DNA of 64,000 bases. It comes from CAVRAW01 sp963716135. Its GTDB lineage: Bacteria; Planctomycetota; Planctomycetia; Pirellulales; JADZDJ01. The first letter of the stretch is position 1. Every line of letters starts with the position of its first letter. A model generated the notes under the pieces. That model saw only the letters and a list, made by a program, of their open reading frames with translations, searched no databases and had not been told where the DNA came from. The stretch is taken from contig OY970289.1 of NCBI GenBank assembly GCA_963716135.1, positions 3,286,001-3,350,000 of the forward strand. Direction: 5' to 3'. Made by a program: the position numbers and the translations under genes. Shown one piece after another: positions 1 to 9,466 of the stretch.

Positions 1-268
1 ATTGACGAGTTGCTGAGACGAATTCGGCGGCGTAGCTGCCAAACTATGACTTGGGAGTCGCAATAGTCGCGCCCAGTTCGCGCAAGAACGTTGCCATGTC
101 GTGGTAGTCTGTGACTTTTTTGATATTCTGCCCCGCCGAAATAAGAGAATTGACGCGCCGCGCAGCCGGAAGGTCCGTCTTGTGGCTGGGAGTTTGCAGG
201 ACGGGCCTGCCCGGACTGGACCGGTCTGGTCACCGATTGGCTTAAGAATGACAGCGCACCCGCAATCC
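1..268. other. intergenic edge with a short repeat
   Basis: I see no convincing gene before the end of hypE. The first 40 bases (TTGACGAGTTGCTGAGACGA and onward) closely resemble bases 32089-32130, so this looks like a second copy of a short interspersed repeat. The remainder shows nothing recognisable. Confidence 0.4.
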
Positions 269-1321
269 TTAACAAATTCTCGGCAATGGAGCGCCTAATG
301 GCTCATCCAGCGGCTGGAAACGGCCCAGGCTGCGTTGCACGAGAACTGGGGAGCCACTCTTTTCCTGAACATGTCCGATAACGGCGGCATGAGCCGAAAC
401 CGGTACGCCGCGCAGTGCTTTGATCGCCACATCTCCGTGGCCGGCGGCAACGGCAACGACCATCGTCCCCTCGTTAGCGACATGCAATGGGTCCAAGCCC
501 AATAGTTCGCAAACGCCGCGCACCTCAGGCGTGATTGGCAGCCGTCGTTCCTCCACTGCCATTGCACATCCGCTCGTAATGGCCCATTCATGCAATACGG
601 CCGCGACTCCCCCGCGTGTGGCATCGCGCAGCGCTTTCACGGCAACTCCATGCAGGCGAAGCGCGTCGACCGCAACTGTCAATGGAGCGCAGTCGCTACT
701 CGGCGTCGGCTGGAAATCCAACTGCTCCCGGGCCGCCATGACTGCCACACCGTGTCGGCCGATGGGGCCGCTCACGATCAATTCATCTCCCGGCTCGAGC
801 GATTTAGGACCACTCATTGCAGGTGATATAAGTTCCCCAATACCAGCCGTGTTAATAAATAATTGATCGACTGCTCCACGCGGCACGACTTTGGTGTCGC
901 CAGTCACAATGGCCACGTGAGCCTGACGTGCGGCCTCAGCGACGCTTTTCAGGATGTGGTCCAATTTCTCTTGGGGGAAACCTTCCTCCAGGATCAACGC
1001 CAGGCTGATCCACAACGGTCGCGCTCCCGACACCGCCAAATCGTTGATCGTTCCAAATACTGCCAAAGTGCCGATGTCGCCGCCGGGGAAGAACAACGGC
1101 GATACGACAAAGCTATCGGTGGTAAATGCCAGATCGCCCTGGCAGCGAGGCAGCATCGCGGCATCCTCGTAGCCGATCGATTGGCTGCCCACAAGGGGAA
1201 GAATCCGCTCCCGCAGCAACCGACGCAACGACCGACCTCCTTCGCCATGCGCAAGCGTGATTGCTTCGCCGATTGCGGCGGTAGAGCTTGGACACTGCAA
1301 ACCCACGATTTCCTCAGTCAT
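269..1321 (-). CDS. hypE: HypE, carbamoyl dehydratase for hydrogenase cyanide ligand synthesis
   Basis: HypE dehydrates the thiocarboxamide carried on its C-terminal cysteine to a thiocyanate, which supplies the CN ligands of the [NiFe] active-site iron. The 350-aa product has normal family length, the AIR-synthase-like ATP-binding fold (GEGGRSLRRLL near the N-terminus, TGDTKVV in the middle) and the required terminal PRIC. Its start overlaps the hypD stop as ATGA, so translation is coupled. It is the last gene of the hydrogenase operon. All family hallmarks are present. Confidence 0.95.
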   Translation of the reverse strand: MTEEIVGLQCPSSTAAIGEAITLAHGEGGRSLRRLLRERILPLVGSQSIGYEDAAMLPRCQGDLAFTTDSFVVSPLFFPGGDIGTLAVFGTINDLAVSGARPLWISLALILEEGFPQEKLDHILKSVAEAARQAHVAIVTGDTKVVPRGAVDQLFINTAGIGELISPAMSGPKSLEPGDELIVSGPIGRHGVAVMAAREQLDFQPTPSSDCAPLTVAVDALRLHGVAVKALRDATRGGVAAVLHEWAITSGCAMAVEERRLPITPEVRGVCELLGLDPLHVANEGTMVVAVAAGHGDVAIKALRGVPVSAHAAVIGHVQEKSGSPVLVQRSLGRFQPLDEPLGAPLPRIC

Positions 1322-2433
1322 GCGCGGACCTCAGTTGGGCTGGATTTGGTGCGTCCACCGTAGCGGTAGTACGCGGCACAGGCCCCTTCGGACGAGACCA
1401 TCGGCGCACCCAGCGGATGGTCCGGCGTGCAATTGACGCCAAAGCTGGAACACTCCGTCGGCTTTATCCGGCCGGCCAAGACGTCGCCGCTACGACACTC
1501 AGTTACGTCAAGCACCGGCAAACGAAGGCCGCCGAAACGCTGTTCGGCGTCAAAATGCCTCCATTGCGGACGAAGTCGCAGGCCGCCACGAGGTATGACG
1601 CCAAAGCCGCGCCACGGACGATCGCAGGCTTCGTAAACCTCCGCGACCAATTCCTGAGCCGTCGGATTGCCTTCCCGTCGTGCAATTCGGGCATAGGAAT
1701 TGGCCACTTGCGGCGCCGCTGATTCAAGTTGTCGAACAGACTCCAAAATTCCCTGCAGCAGATCAACCGGTTCGAAACCGGTGACAACGACAGGCATTCG
1801 ATACCGCTCCACAAACGGCATGTATTCCTCACAACCGGTGATTGTGCAAACGTGCCCGGCGGCCAGAAATCCTTGCACCCGGCAGTCCGGTGACGCCGCG
1901 ATTGCCTCCATGGCAGGTAGCACCCGGACATGGGCCACCAGCAGGCTGAAATTGTCCAATCCTATCGCGTCGGCCTGCCGCAGGGCCAGCGCCGTGGCGG
2001 GCGCCGTGGTTTCAAATCCCACAGCAAAAAACACAACCTGCTGTTGCGGATGGCGGCGTGCCCGTTCGACGGCATCCAGCGGCGAGTAGACTGCTTGCAC
2101 GTTGCCGCCCGCGGCACGAGCATCCAGCAAACTACGGCGACTGCCGGGCACGCGGAGCATGTCGCCGAAACTGGCCAGCACCACCCCTTGCTTCAAGCTC
2201 AACTCTTGGGCGAAGTCGATTGCCTCCAAGGGTGTTACACACACCGGGCAGCCGGGGCCATGGATCAATTCCACAACTCCCCCCAGTTCCGCATCAATGC
2301 CGTGACGCAAGAGGGAATGGGTTTGGCCGCCGCAGACCTCCATCAACGTCCAGCAGCGTGTTGCTTGCCGGCGGATTTCGCCGAGCAGCCGCCGGGCCGC
2401 AGCCACATCACGATATTCGTCGAGGAATTTCAT
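1318..2433 (-). CDS. hypD: HypD, Fe(CN)2CO assembly scaffold
   Basis: HypD, with HypC, carries the iron on which the CN and CO ligands are assembled. The 371-aa form starting MKFLDEYRD is preferred over an upstream ATG at 2469, because it begins 2 nt after the hypC stop and matches the family N-terminus. Visible motifs are EVCGGQTHS, HGPGCPVCVTP and TGFEPVDLL, plus C-terminal cysteines that would ligate the 4Fe-4S cluster. It lies between hypC and hypE in the usual order. Confidence 0.95.
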   Translation of the reverse strand: MKFLDEYRDVAAARRLLGEIRRQATRCWTLMEVCGGQTHSLLRHGIDAELGGVVELIHGPGCPVCVTPLEAIDFAQELSLKQGVVLASFGDMLRVPGSRRSLLDARAAGGNVQAVYSPLDAVERARRHPQQQVVFFAVGFETTAPATALALRQADAIGLDNFSLLVAHVRVLPAMEAIAASPDCRVQGFLAAGHVCTITGCEEYMPFVERYRMPVVVTGFEPVDLLQGILESVRQLESAAPQVANSYARIARREGNPTAQELVAEVYEACDRPWRGFGVIPRGGLRLRPQWRHFDAEQRFGGLRLPVLDVTECRSGDVLAGRIKPTECSSFGVNCTPDHPLGAPMVSSEGACAAYYRYGGRTKSSPTEVRA

Positions 2434-2435
2434 GG

Positions 2436-2702
2436 TTAGAACGGTTCCGCTGACTCCGACGCCGGCCAATCATCGACCTCGGGCAGGCTGGCCAACTCGG
2501 CCAGCACTCGCTGGGCTTCTGCCGCATCGACTTGGGAAATGGCCACACCGGCATGAACGATCACGTACTCGTCAATTTTTGCGTCTGGCACGCAAGCCAT
2601 GTGGCAGCGACGGGTAACCCCCGCAAATTCCACTTCCGCTAGCGCGCAAATCGGATCATGGTCGAGCCAACGGACAACTTTTCCTGGCACCGCTAGGCAC
2701 AT
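2436..2702 (-). CDS. hypC: HypC, hydrogenase maturation chaperone
   Basis: A small chaperone (88 aa) that shuttles the Fe(CN)2CO group from HypD to the large-subunit precursor. It starts MCLAVPGKVV, with the functional N-terminal Cys2 and the family MCLxxP signature. It overlaps the end of hypF by 10 nt and is followed 2 nt later by hypD, so the three are translationally linked. Length is normal. Confidence 0.95.
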   Translation of the reverse strand: MCLAVPGKVVRWLDHDPICALAEVEFAGVTRRCHMACVPDAKIDEYVIVHAGVAISQVDAAEAQRVLAELASLPEVDDWPASESAEPF

Positions 2703-5050
2703 GGCTGCGTTCCCAATCTCGTGTGAACTTTCTGCTTCGTTCGAGCCGCGGCAACTGCCAATTGTCCCGCTGCCAAACCGCCGTCGTTTACAGGAATCAC
2801 GCCTGGCAATCCATGCCGCTCGGTGCGTCCGCCCATTCTTTCGGCAACAAGTTCCACCAGCAGCCGATTGTTAAAGCATCCCCCCGAACAAACCACCGGC
2901 AGGTTTGAAAACCGCGCACAAATGGTGACGATGGCGTTAGCCAATGCTCGGTGAAACTTCGTGGCGATCGTTCTCGTCGAAAGTCCAGTTTTCAAGTCGG
3001 TCAAGATCTCGCCCATCATCGGTCGCCAATCGAACTGCATCGGCTCACGGTCGCTCAACGGCACATTGTAACTGTCTGCGCAGGACAAATCGCAAGCCGC
3101 TTCCAACAACATTGCCGCTTGCGCCTCAAACTGAATGTGCCCTGTGCCCAACGCCAGGGCCGCTACGCCGTCGAACAAACGACCGGCGCTACTCGTTTGG
3201 TGACACAAACGAGGATGCCTTAACAGGTGCACCAGTCGTTCAATTTGGTGTGATCCCACATCGGAAAAACGCAATTGGGCCGCCGCTTCACTCCCCAGCG
3301 ATTGATACACCAGTGACACAGCTACCCGCCACGGCTCCCGCACGGCAGCATCGCCGCCCGGCAACAGAAAGGGTAACAGCGAGCCAACCCGAGAAAAGTC
3401 TGTCGCTGTCGTCAGTAAGAATTCGCCGCCCCAGATTGTGCCATCGCCGCCATAACCGGTCCCGTCCCAAGCGACGCCGAGCACCTGCCTATCAAGCCAA
3501 CCATGTTCTAGCATGCCCGCGACAATGTGGGCATGATGATGCTGCACAGCCATCGTCGCAGTTGGTTGCTCCGCAGCCCAGCGGCTCGTGAAATAATCGG
3601 GGTGCAGATCGTGCACCAGTAAAGTCGGCTTGGCGCCATAGAGTTTGCACATGGCGTCGACGTGCTCGAGGTATCGGCCACGTGTCCCTTCATTCTCCAG
3701 GTCGCCGACATGCGGCCCCAGCACCGCCTGGGCGCCGTTGGTCAGGGCGATCGCTGTCTTCTGATGTCCACCCAATGCCAGAATTGCGCGGTCGGATTCT
3801 AACTGCAGCGGCAACGGCGCCAGTCCGCGCCCCAGACGAATTGCTGCCTGTCGATTGGCAACGATTTGGACCACACTATCGTCAATCGCGCGCAGGATGG
3901 GGCGATCGTGGTGCAGCCACAATTCGGCCACCTGCGACAGTTCGTGCGCCGACACCGCATCGAAGGCTAACGGTTCCCCTTCCAAGTTCCCGCTGGTGAC
4001 GATCAATGGTCCGGACACGCGGCGTATCAGAAACTCGTGCAGCGGCGTCGTGGGCAACATCAGTCCAACCGTTGGCAGGCCTCCCGTAACTTCACTTGCC
4101 AGCCGGGAGGGCATTCGTAATGCCGTCACCACAATGGGGTTGGTCGGATCGGTGAGCGATTTCCGCTCGGCGTCGTTGAAAATGGCCAATTGCTCGGCCG
4201 CTGCAAGATTCGCCGCCATCACTGCCAAAGGTTTTCCGAAGCGCTGTTTCCGTCGCCGCAACTCTTCCACGGCGGCCGACGAAGTCGCATCGACGGCTAA
4301 CTGGTACCCGCCGATGCCCTTGATGGCAACAATCTTCCCTTCCCGTAGTGCCGCTGCCGTGCGGTCCAACGCAGCTTCGTGTCGTGCCATCGTCTGGCCG
4401 CAACGATCTGCCAACCAGACCTGCGGCCCGCACTCCGGGCAGCTATTGGTTTGCGAATGGAATCGCCGATCATTCAACCGGATGTATTCGTCACGACAGT
4501 GGCGACAAGGTGTAAACTGCACCATGCCCGTCGCCTCCCGATCATACGGCATTGCCTGAATCAACGAGTACCGGGGCCCGCAGCGGGTGCAGGTTGTGAA
4601 CACGTATCCAAACCGCCGATTACCAACCGCAGACACGTCGGCTAGGCACTCTGAGCAAACCATCACGTCCGGTGGCACGAAGGCACTTAATGAACCCTGC
4701 TTATGGCTGGACTTGATGTCGAAACGGGAGTGTTGGGCCGGTGTCGCGCCAAATGCCTCGACACGACTCACCACTGCCTCCTGCGGCAGACTAGATTGCA
4801 AGCGGCATTGGAATGCCTGCAACAACTTTTCGTCGCCCTCGATGTGGATGACGACTCCTTCCTGACAATTGCCGACGTATCCGGTCAGTTGAAGTTCCTG
4901 AGCTAACCGAGCGATGGCCGGCCGCACGCCGAAGCCTTGCACCCTGCCGCGCAGATTGATTTGGACAGCCTGCAACTTTGGGGCTGCAGCATCAACGGCT
5001 GGCGGGCCATCGTGGATCGGGCGATTGTTAGGCGCGAGCAACTTCAACAT
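2693..5050 (-). CDS. hypF: HypF, carbamoyltransferase
   Basis: HypF makes carbamoyl-AMP from carbamoyl phosphate and transfers the carbamoyl group to the HypE cysteine. The 785-aa product shows the family domains in order: acylphosphatase (VQGFGVRP near residue 40), two Cys4 zinc fingers (CSECLADV/CTRCGPR and CRHCRDEY/CPECGPQ), a YrdC-like domain and a Kae1-like domain (VQHHHAHI, AWDGTGYG, CSGGCFNNR). The ATG at 5050 gives a normal length and overlaps hypB by 23 nt; an in-frame ATG at 5167 would add non-homologous residues. Confidence 0.92.
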   Translation of the reverse strand: MLKLLAPNNRPIHDGPPAVDAAAPKLQAVQINLRGRVQGFGVRPAIARLAQELQLTGYVGNCQEGVVIHIEGDEKLLQAFQCRLQSSLPQEAVVSRVEAFGATPAQHSRFDIKSSHKQGSLSAFVPPDVMVCSECLADVSAVGNRRFGYVFTTCTRCGPRYSLIQAMPYDREATGMVQFTPCRHCRDEYIRLNDRRFHSQTNSCPECGPQVWLADRCGQTMARHEAALDRTAAALREGKIVAIKGIGGYQLAVDATSSAAVEELRRRKQRFGKPLAVMAANLAAAEQLAIFNDAERKSLTDPTNPIVVTALRMPSRLASEVTGGLPTVGLMLPTTPLHEFLIRRVSGPLIVTSGNLEGEPLAFDAVSAHELSQVAELWLHHDRPILRAIDDSVVQIVANRQAAIRLGRGLAPLPLQLESDRAILALGGHQKTAIALTNGAQAVLGPHVGDLENEGTRGRYLEHVDAMCKLYGAKPTLLVHDLHPDYFTSRWAAEQPTATMAVQHHHAHIVAGMLEHGWLDRQVLGVAWDGTGYGGDGTIWGGEFLLTTATDFSRVGSLLPFLLPGGDAAVREPWRVAVSLVYQSLGSEAAAQLRFSDVGSHQIERLVHLLRHPRLCHQTSSAGRLFDGVAALALGTGHIQFEAQAAMLLEAACDLSCADSYNVPLSDREPMQFDWRPMMGEILTDLKTGLSTRTIATKFHRALANAIVTICARFSNLPVVCSGGCFNNRLLVELVAERMGGRTERHGLPGVIPVNDGGLAAGQLAVAAARTKQKVHTRLGTQPCA

Positions 5051-5711
5051 CCATCTCCAGCAGCTTTTGCCACTGCTGCTCCAGATATTTGCACCAGGCG
5101 GCAACGCCGTTCCCGTGCAGGGCGGAGATCGGCCACACGGCCAGCCGCGGCTGGATGTTTTTAGCATCCGCCGCCGCGGCTTCCATCGAAAATGGCACGT
5201 ACGGCAGCAGATCGATCTTGCTGATCACTAAGGCTTGACTGGTGCGGAACGCCTTGGGATATTTGCCGGGCTTATCATCCCCTTCGGTCGTGCTGAGCAC
5301 GACAATCCGCAAGTGTTCTCCCAGATCGTGCGACGCTGGGCAGACGAGGTTGCCCACATTCTCGATAAACAGATAATCGAGTTCGTGAGTCGGGAGCGAC
5401 TCCCAGCCGCGCTGTACCAGCGAAAGCTCCAAGTGGCAGGCCCCACCGGTGGTAAGTTGCATGGTGGGAGCTATCGGAGCCAGGCGCTGAGCGTCTCGAT
5501 CGGTGGCGATGTCGCCCACCAAAATGCCAATGCGATGAAGCGATGCCCAGTGTGCTGCCGTGGCGGCCAACAAACTTGTCTTGCCTGCGCCAGGCGAGGA
5601 CATCAGATTCACGACCAGCGTGCGCCGCTGCGTCATTTCCCGACGAAAGTCATCGGCCCGTAATCGCGCATCACTCGAGAGGTCACGCTGCACGGAGATG
5701 ATTCGAGTCAT
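5028..5711 (-). CDS. hypB: HypB, nickel-insertion GTPase
   Basis: A GTPase that works with HypA to load nickel into the large-subunit precursor. The 227-aa protein has the P-loop SSPGAGKT, the DxxT-type GDIATDRDA segment, the TGGACHLE metal-site cysteine and a SKIDLLP-type guanine motif. It has no histidine-rich N-terminal nickel store. The ATG at 5711 overlaps the hypA stop as ATGA; one 6 nt further upstream (5717) is also possible. Confidence 0.93.
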   Translation of the reverse strand: MTRIISVQRDLSSDARLRADDFRREMTQRRTLVVNLMSSPGAGKTSLLAATAAHWASLHRIGILVGDIATDRDAQRLAPIAPTMQLTTGGACHLELSLVQRGWESLPTHELDYLFIENVGNLVCPASHDLGEHLRIVVLSTTEGDDKPGKYPKAFRTSQALVISKIDLLPYVPFSMEAAAADAKNIQPRLAVWPISALHGNGVAAWCKYLEQQWQKLLEMDVEVARA

Positions 5712-6073
5712 ACACATTCTCCTGCCGATAACGGCTCCAATTCGATGCTTTCCAGTATTACTGCGTCACCTGCGATCACTTCGACATCGACGCAACCGCA
5801 TCGAGGGCAAACAAAACGGAACCTTTCCGGTCGAAATTCGATTTGACACTCCCGGCAAACCGCCTTCAACGGCGTCTGCTCGATCAGCAAGCTGGCATCG
5901 CTCAGAGCACTCTCTTGGCGCAGTAGTTCGAAAGCTGACTTCATCAATGTCGGCTCGACTCCCGACAGCGGACCGCACTGCAAATGAATGGTTCGGACAG
6001 CACCGCTTCCCTCCCGGGCGACGAGTTGTTCCACCTGGGCGATCAACGAACGAACTAATGAGATCTCATGCAT
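5708..6073 (-). CDS. hypA: HypA, nickel metallochaperone
   Basis: HypA delivers nickel to the hydrogenase precursor. The 121-aa product begins MHEISL, whose Met1-His2 forms the Ni site, and has the zinc site CRECQ ... CPRCG near residues 73-95. It overlaps the protease gene by 8 nt upstream and hypB by 4 nt downstream, within one tight operon. Confidence 0.93.
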   Translation of the reverse strand: MHEISLVRSLIAQVEQLVAREGSGAVRTIHLQCGPLSGVEPTLMKSAFELLRQESALSDASLLIEQTPLKAVCRECQIEFRPERFRFVCPRCGCVDVEVIAGDAVILESIELEPLSAGECV

Positions 6074-6515
6074 GGTCGATGGCTTGAAGAATTTGTTCTA
6101 CCACACTCGGCACGGCGGCCGCCGCTTCCGCGGAAACTGGCCCAGTTGGCTGGGCGGCGCTGATAGAGATTCCCCACACGCTGACTCGCGGCGGCAATCG
6201 TCCCAACTGTTCAGCAAGTGTTAGCACAGCCGGCAATGACAAGTCGTGGCTGCCTGAGAATCGTGTATTTTCGATTTCCGCCGCTGGCCAAGTCCAACGA
6301 AACACGCTGCCGACGGGGGCGGGGATGCGGCAGGCATCGCAAACCACTAATTGGTCGGCGCCCTCCAGCCAGTCGAGCAATTCGCTGGGAGACGCGGCCA
6401 ATCGCACCTCGACAGTGGGTCCGCTGCAGCGGGCTAATCGTTCCGCCACCCGCAGGCCGACTTGATCGTCGCCATGCTGACTGCCCACGCCGACCAATAT
6501 CGTTCGTCCAGCCAT
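6066..6515 (-). CDS. hydrogenase maturation protease (HyaD/HycI family)
   Basis: This endopeptidase removes the C-terminal tail of the large subunit after nickel insertion. The 149-aa form starting MAGRTILVGVGSQHGDDQVG has the family GxGxxxGDDxxG N-terminus with the metal-binding Asp, a VCDAC segment and GSHDLSLP for the third ligand region. An upstream ATG (6566) would run into the large-subunit gene, so 6515 is preferred. It directly follows the gene of its presumed substrate. Confidence 0.9.
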   Translation of the reverse strand: MAGRTILVGVGSQHGDDQVGLRVAERLARCSGPTVEVRLAASPSELLDWLEGADQLVVCDACRIPAPVGSVFRWTWPAAEIENTRFSGSHDLSLPAVLTLAEQLGRLPPRVSVWGISISAAQPTGPVSAEAAAAVPSVVEQILQAIDHA

Positions 6516-7811
6516 CAGCGCCGCTCCAAGGTGACTTTGAGAAAATGTGTTGAACAACTGATGCACGGATCGTAGCTGCGGACCAATCGCTCGCAGGCGA
6601 GCGCCACCTGTGTGTCCGTCTGCGCGAGAACTCGCGGCACGTAACTGCGCAAGTCGTCCTCGATTCGGCTTTGGTTTTGCGAGGTGGGCGGAACGATGTT
6701 CGCCTTCGTGACTAGCCCCTGAGCATCAATGCAATAGCTATGATACAGCAGTCCCCGGGCGCTTTCAGTGGCTGCGCTGCCCACTCCGGAACGGTATTCG
6801 TAAGGGGTGTGCGCACGGGCCCGACGGACGATAATTCTCCATGATCGATAGCGCTTCTTCATAGGCGTGCACGATTTCCAAGCATCGCGCTAGGATGCTT
6901 TTGAATGGGTTGTGACAGAGTTGCTCCAAGCCGATTTCGTCGGCCAACTGTCGTGCGATGGGAAAAAGTCGCTCCCGGTTAAGATTGAGCCTGGCCAATG
7001 GCCCGACGAAGTAGGTGCGGCCGGTATCGGCGCGGACCGAATGCAGTGCCGTCGAGTGCGGGACTTGTTTTTCCTCAAAGAATTGCTCGAACTGCGATTG
7101 CTCGATCGATAATCCATCGGTGCTCGTTATTTTACCTTCGCACATGGGATACTCGTCGGGTTGCACCAGCGCCACGAAATCGTAGGGTTGCTGGAAATCA
7201 GGAAAATCGAAGCCGGCAATCCAACGCGTGGCGTCGGCGGCGGCTTCTAATCCCCATTGAAAATCGGCCACGAGCGCAGCAATTTTCTCACGGCGCGGCA
7301 ATCGATAAAAGCCGCCAACGGCCGTATTGATGGGGTGCACCGCGCGGCCCCCCAATATTTCGAGCAATTGGTTGCCATGCTTCTTTAGCCGCAGGCCACG
7401 CTTGAATTCGTCGGGATAATCTTTGGCCATTTCCAACGCGCTGGGATAGCCAAGAAAATCTGGCACATGGAGCACGTGCACGTGCAACACATGGCTTTCG
7501 ATCCATTCACCGCAATAAAGCAAGCGCCGTAGCCGACGAATTTCCGGAGGAATTACGATTCCCAACGCGGCCTCCAACGCACGCACCGAACTCATTTGGT
7601 ACGCGACTGGGCAAATACCACAGATGCGGGCCGTGATGTCGGGCACTTCCTCGAGCGCCCGGCCACGCAGAAATGCCTCGAAGAAGCGGGGCGGCTCGAA
7701 TATTTTCAACTGCACGTCCTGAAGCTGGCCGTCGCGCACGCGCACGAGCAAACCCCCTTCGCCTTCCACGCGCGTCATCACGTCGACACGAATCGTCCGC
7801 GGTTGGGTCAT
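6515..7811 (-). CDS. group 3b-type [NiFe] hydrogenase large subunit, frame-interrupted
   Basis: This is the catalytic subunit carrying the NiFe site. From MTQPRTIRVDVMTRVEGEGG the first frame has RICGICPVAY (Cys64/Cys67). The C-terminal part, with TESARGLLYHSY and the second site DPCISCSTH, lies in another frame. The break is near 6811, in a GTGCGCAC tract. Restoring one GC there gives a continuous 432-aa protein of normal size. Only a short tail follows the last His, as expected for a protease-processed subunit. The position after Cys67 that is often His is Tyr here. I favour a sequencing indel over true inactivation. Confidence 0.85.
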
Positions 7812-7819
7812 TGCCGAGC

Positions 7820-8608
7820 CTAGGGTTCGACGGTCGGAGATATTCGATTGCTCTCGGTGCGAAAGTCGGGAGCATAGCCGTTGAAGGAATCTCGCAAACT
7901 GCGCACCACCGCATCCGTCGTAGCACCGTCGGCGAGGAATTGATTCGCAAGGCTTACCAGATTTAGCTGCTCCGCGGGGCCATAACAGCCGTAGCAGCCG
8001 CGATCGAACGACGGGCAAATGGCGCCGCAGCCGGTATGCGTGACAGGTCCCAAACACGGCACTCCTTTGGCGACCATGATGCACACCGTGCCGCGGCGCT
8101 TGCAATCGAGACACACGCTGTGCTGCGGCAGTCGCGGACGCCGATCCGCCAATAGCGACGTCAACACCTCGAGTAGTTGATGTTTATTGATCGGACAGCC
8201 GCGCAGCTCGAAATCCACCGGCACATGATCGGAGATGGCTGTGGAGGTCGACAGGGTCTGAATGTACTCGGGCTTGGCATAAACGGCGCGGAGGAATTCG
8301 GCCGAATCGGCCCAGTTGCGCAGCGCTTGAATGCCGCCGGCGGTGGCGCAGGCTCCAATCGTGACGAGATATTTCGAATTGCGCCGAACTGTTTGAATCC
8401 GCTGCAAATGCTCAGGGGTCGAGATCGAGCCTTCCACCAGCGCGATGTCATACGGCCCGTCGTCAGTCCGGCTGGTTGCTTCAAGGAAGTAGGCGATCTC
8501 GAGCCTGCTAGCCACGGCGAGTAGCTCGTCTTCCAAAGAGAGAAACGACAACTGGCAGCCATCGCAGGAAGCGAACTTGAATACGGCGAGTTTTGGCGTG
8601 GTGGGCAC
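7820..8608 (-). CDS. group 3b-type [NiFe] hydrogenase small subunit
   Basis: The electron-transfer subunit, carrying the proximal FeS cluster and probably further clusters. The 262-aa product has FASCDGCQ (Cys15/Cys18), VTIGACATAGG, ELRGCPINK and CLDCKRRG/GCGAICPSFDRGCYGCYG, the short soluble form seen in cytosolic group 3 enzymes. There is no Tat signal, so it should be cytoplasmic. It uses a GTG start that overlaps the preceding stop codon (TAGTG), and is separated from the large subunit by 8 nt. Confidence 0.9.
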   Translation of the reverse strand: MPTTPKLAVFKFASCDGCQLSFLSLEDELLAVASRLEIAYFLEATSRTDDGPYDIALVEGSISTPEHLQRIQTVRRNSKYLVTIGACATAGGIQALRNWADSAEFLRAVYAKPEYIQTLSTSTAISDHVPVDFELRGCPINKHQLLEVLTSLLADRRPRLPQHSVCLDCKRRGTVCIMVAKGVPCLGPVTHTGCGAICPSFDRGCYGCYGPAEQLNLVSLANQFLADGATTDAVVRSLRDSFNGYAPDFRTESNRISPTVEP

Positions 8609-9466
8609 TATAAACCTTGGACATCCAAATAAGGCGCAATCCGATCGTATTGGAAGACTGGCCCGTCCTTACAAACGAAGGCCGGCCCGAGCTGACAATG
8701 GCCGCAGAATCCTACGGCACATTGCATGTTGCGTTCCAGTGAAACCCACATCCGATCGCTGTGAATTCCACGCGCCGCTGCGCTGCGCAATGTAATGCAG
8801 CATGATTTCGGGGCCACAAGCAAACACCACCGTGTTGCCCGGCGAAAGCGGTTGCAGTCGATCCAAAAGCAGCGGCACCACGCCGACGTTGCCAAGCCAA
8901 TGAACGGGCGCACGATCGACGGTCGTTTGCACGTCTAAACCCGCGTTCGACCAACTCTGATACTCGCCGGCATACAGCAAGGTATCCGGCGTGCGTGCGC
9001 CGTACAGCAGGTCGAGATGACCAAATCGCTTGCGCGACGACAATAACTGTTGAATCACCGGACGCAAAGGGGGCAGACCGATTCCGCCGGCGATCAAAAT
9101 GAAATCGGCGCCGTCGCAATCGTCCACAGGCCACCAGGAACCATAAGGGCCTCTTAAGCCCAAGGAGCCGCCGACTGCCATACGAGCGATGCTCCGCGTT
9201 ACATTTCCGGCAACGCGAATGGTGTGATCCCAACTGCCCGCGACTCTCGATCCGCCGCTCAGGCTCACGGCAATTTCTCCCGCGCCCGGCACGTAGAGCA
9301 TGTTGAATTGACCGGGCCGAAATTCGTATTCGGCGTGCTGATCGGGATCTTCGAAGCGAAGGTGATACGTGGCGACGTTAGGAACTTCGGCCGTGATGTT
9401 GTCGATCCGCACGCTTTGCACAAGCCACGGGTTTTCAGCGATTGCGCACGACGGCCCTGGTTTCAT
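8608..9466 (-). CDS. hydrogenase FAD/NAD(P)-binding subunit (sulfhydrogenase gamma type), frame-interrupted
   Basis: This subunit passes electrons between the FeS subunits and NAD(P)H. The main frame has the FAD motif RPGQFNMLYV, a nucleotide-binding GGIGLPPLRP and CGPEIMLHY. The expected C-terminus, with SLERNMQCAVGFCGHCQLG as 2Fe-2S ligands, continues in another frame. The break is near 8771 in a GGCGCG tract; adding one CG restores a 286-aa protein. It starts at 9466 with an ATGA overlap on the FeS subunit gene, matching group 3b operon order. Confidence 0.85.

Noticed and set aside
101..298. 65-codon plus-strand frame at the window start
   Set aside because: No protein-like features; it overlaps the hypE end on the opposite strand.
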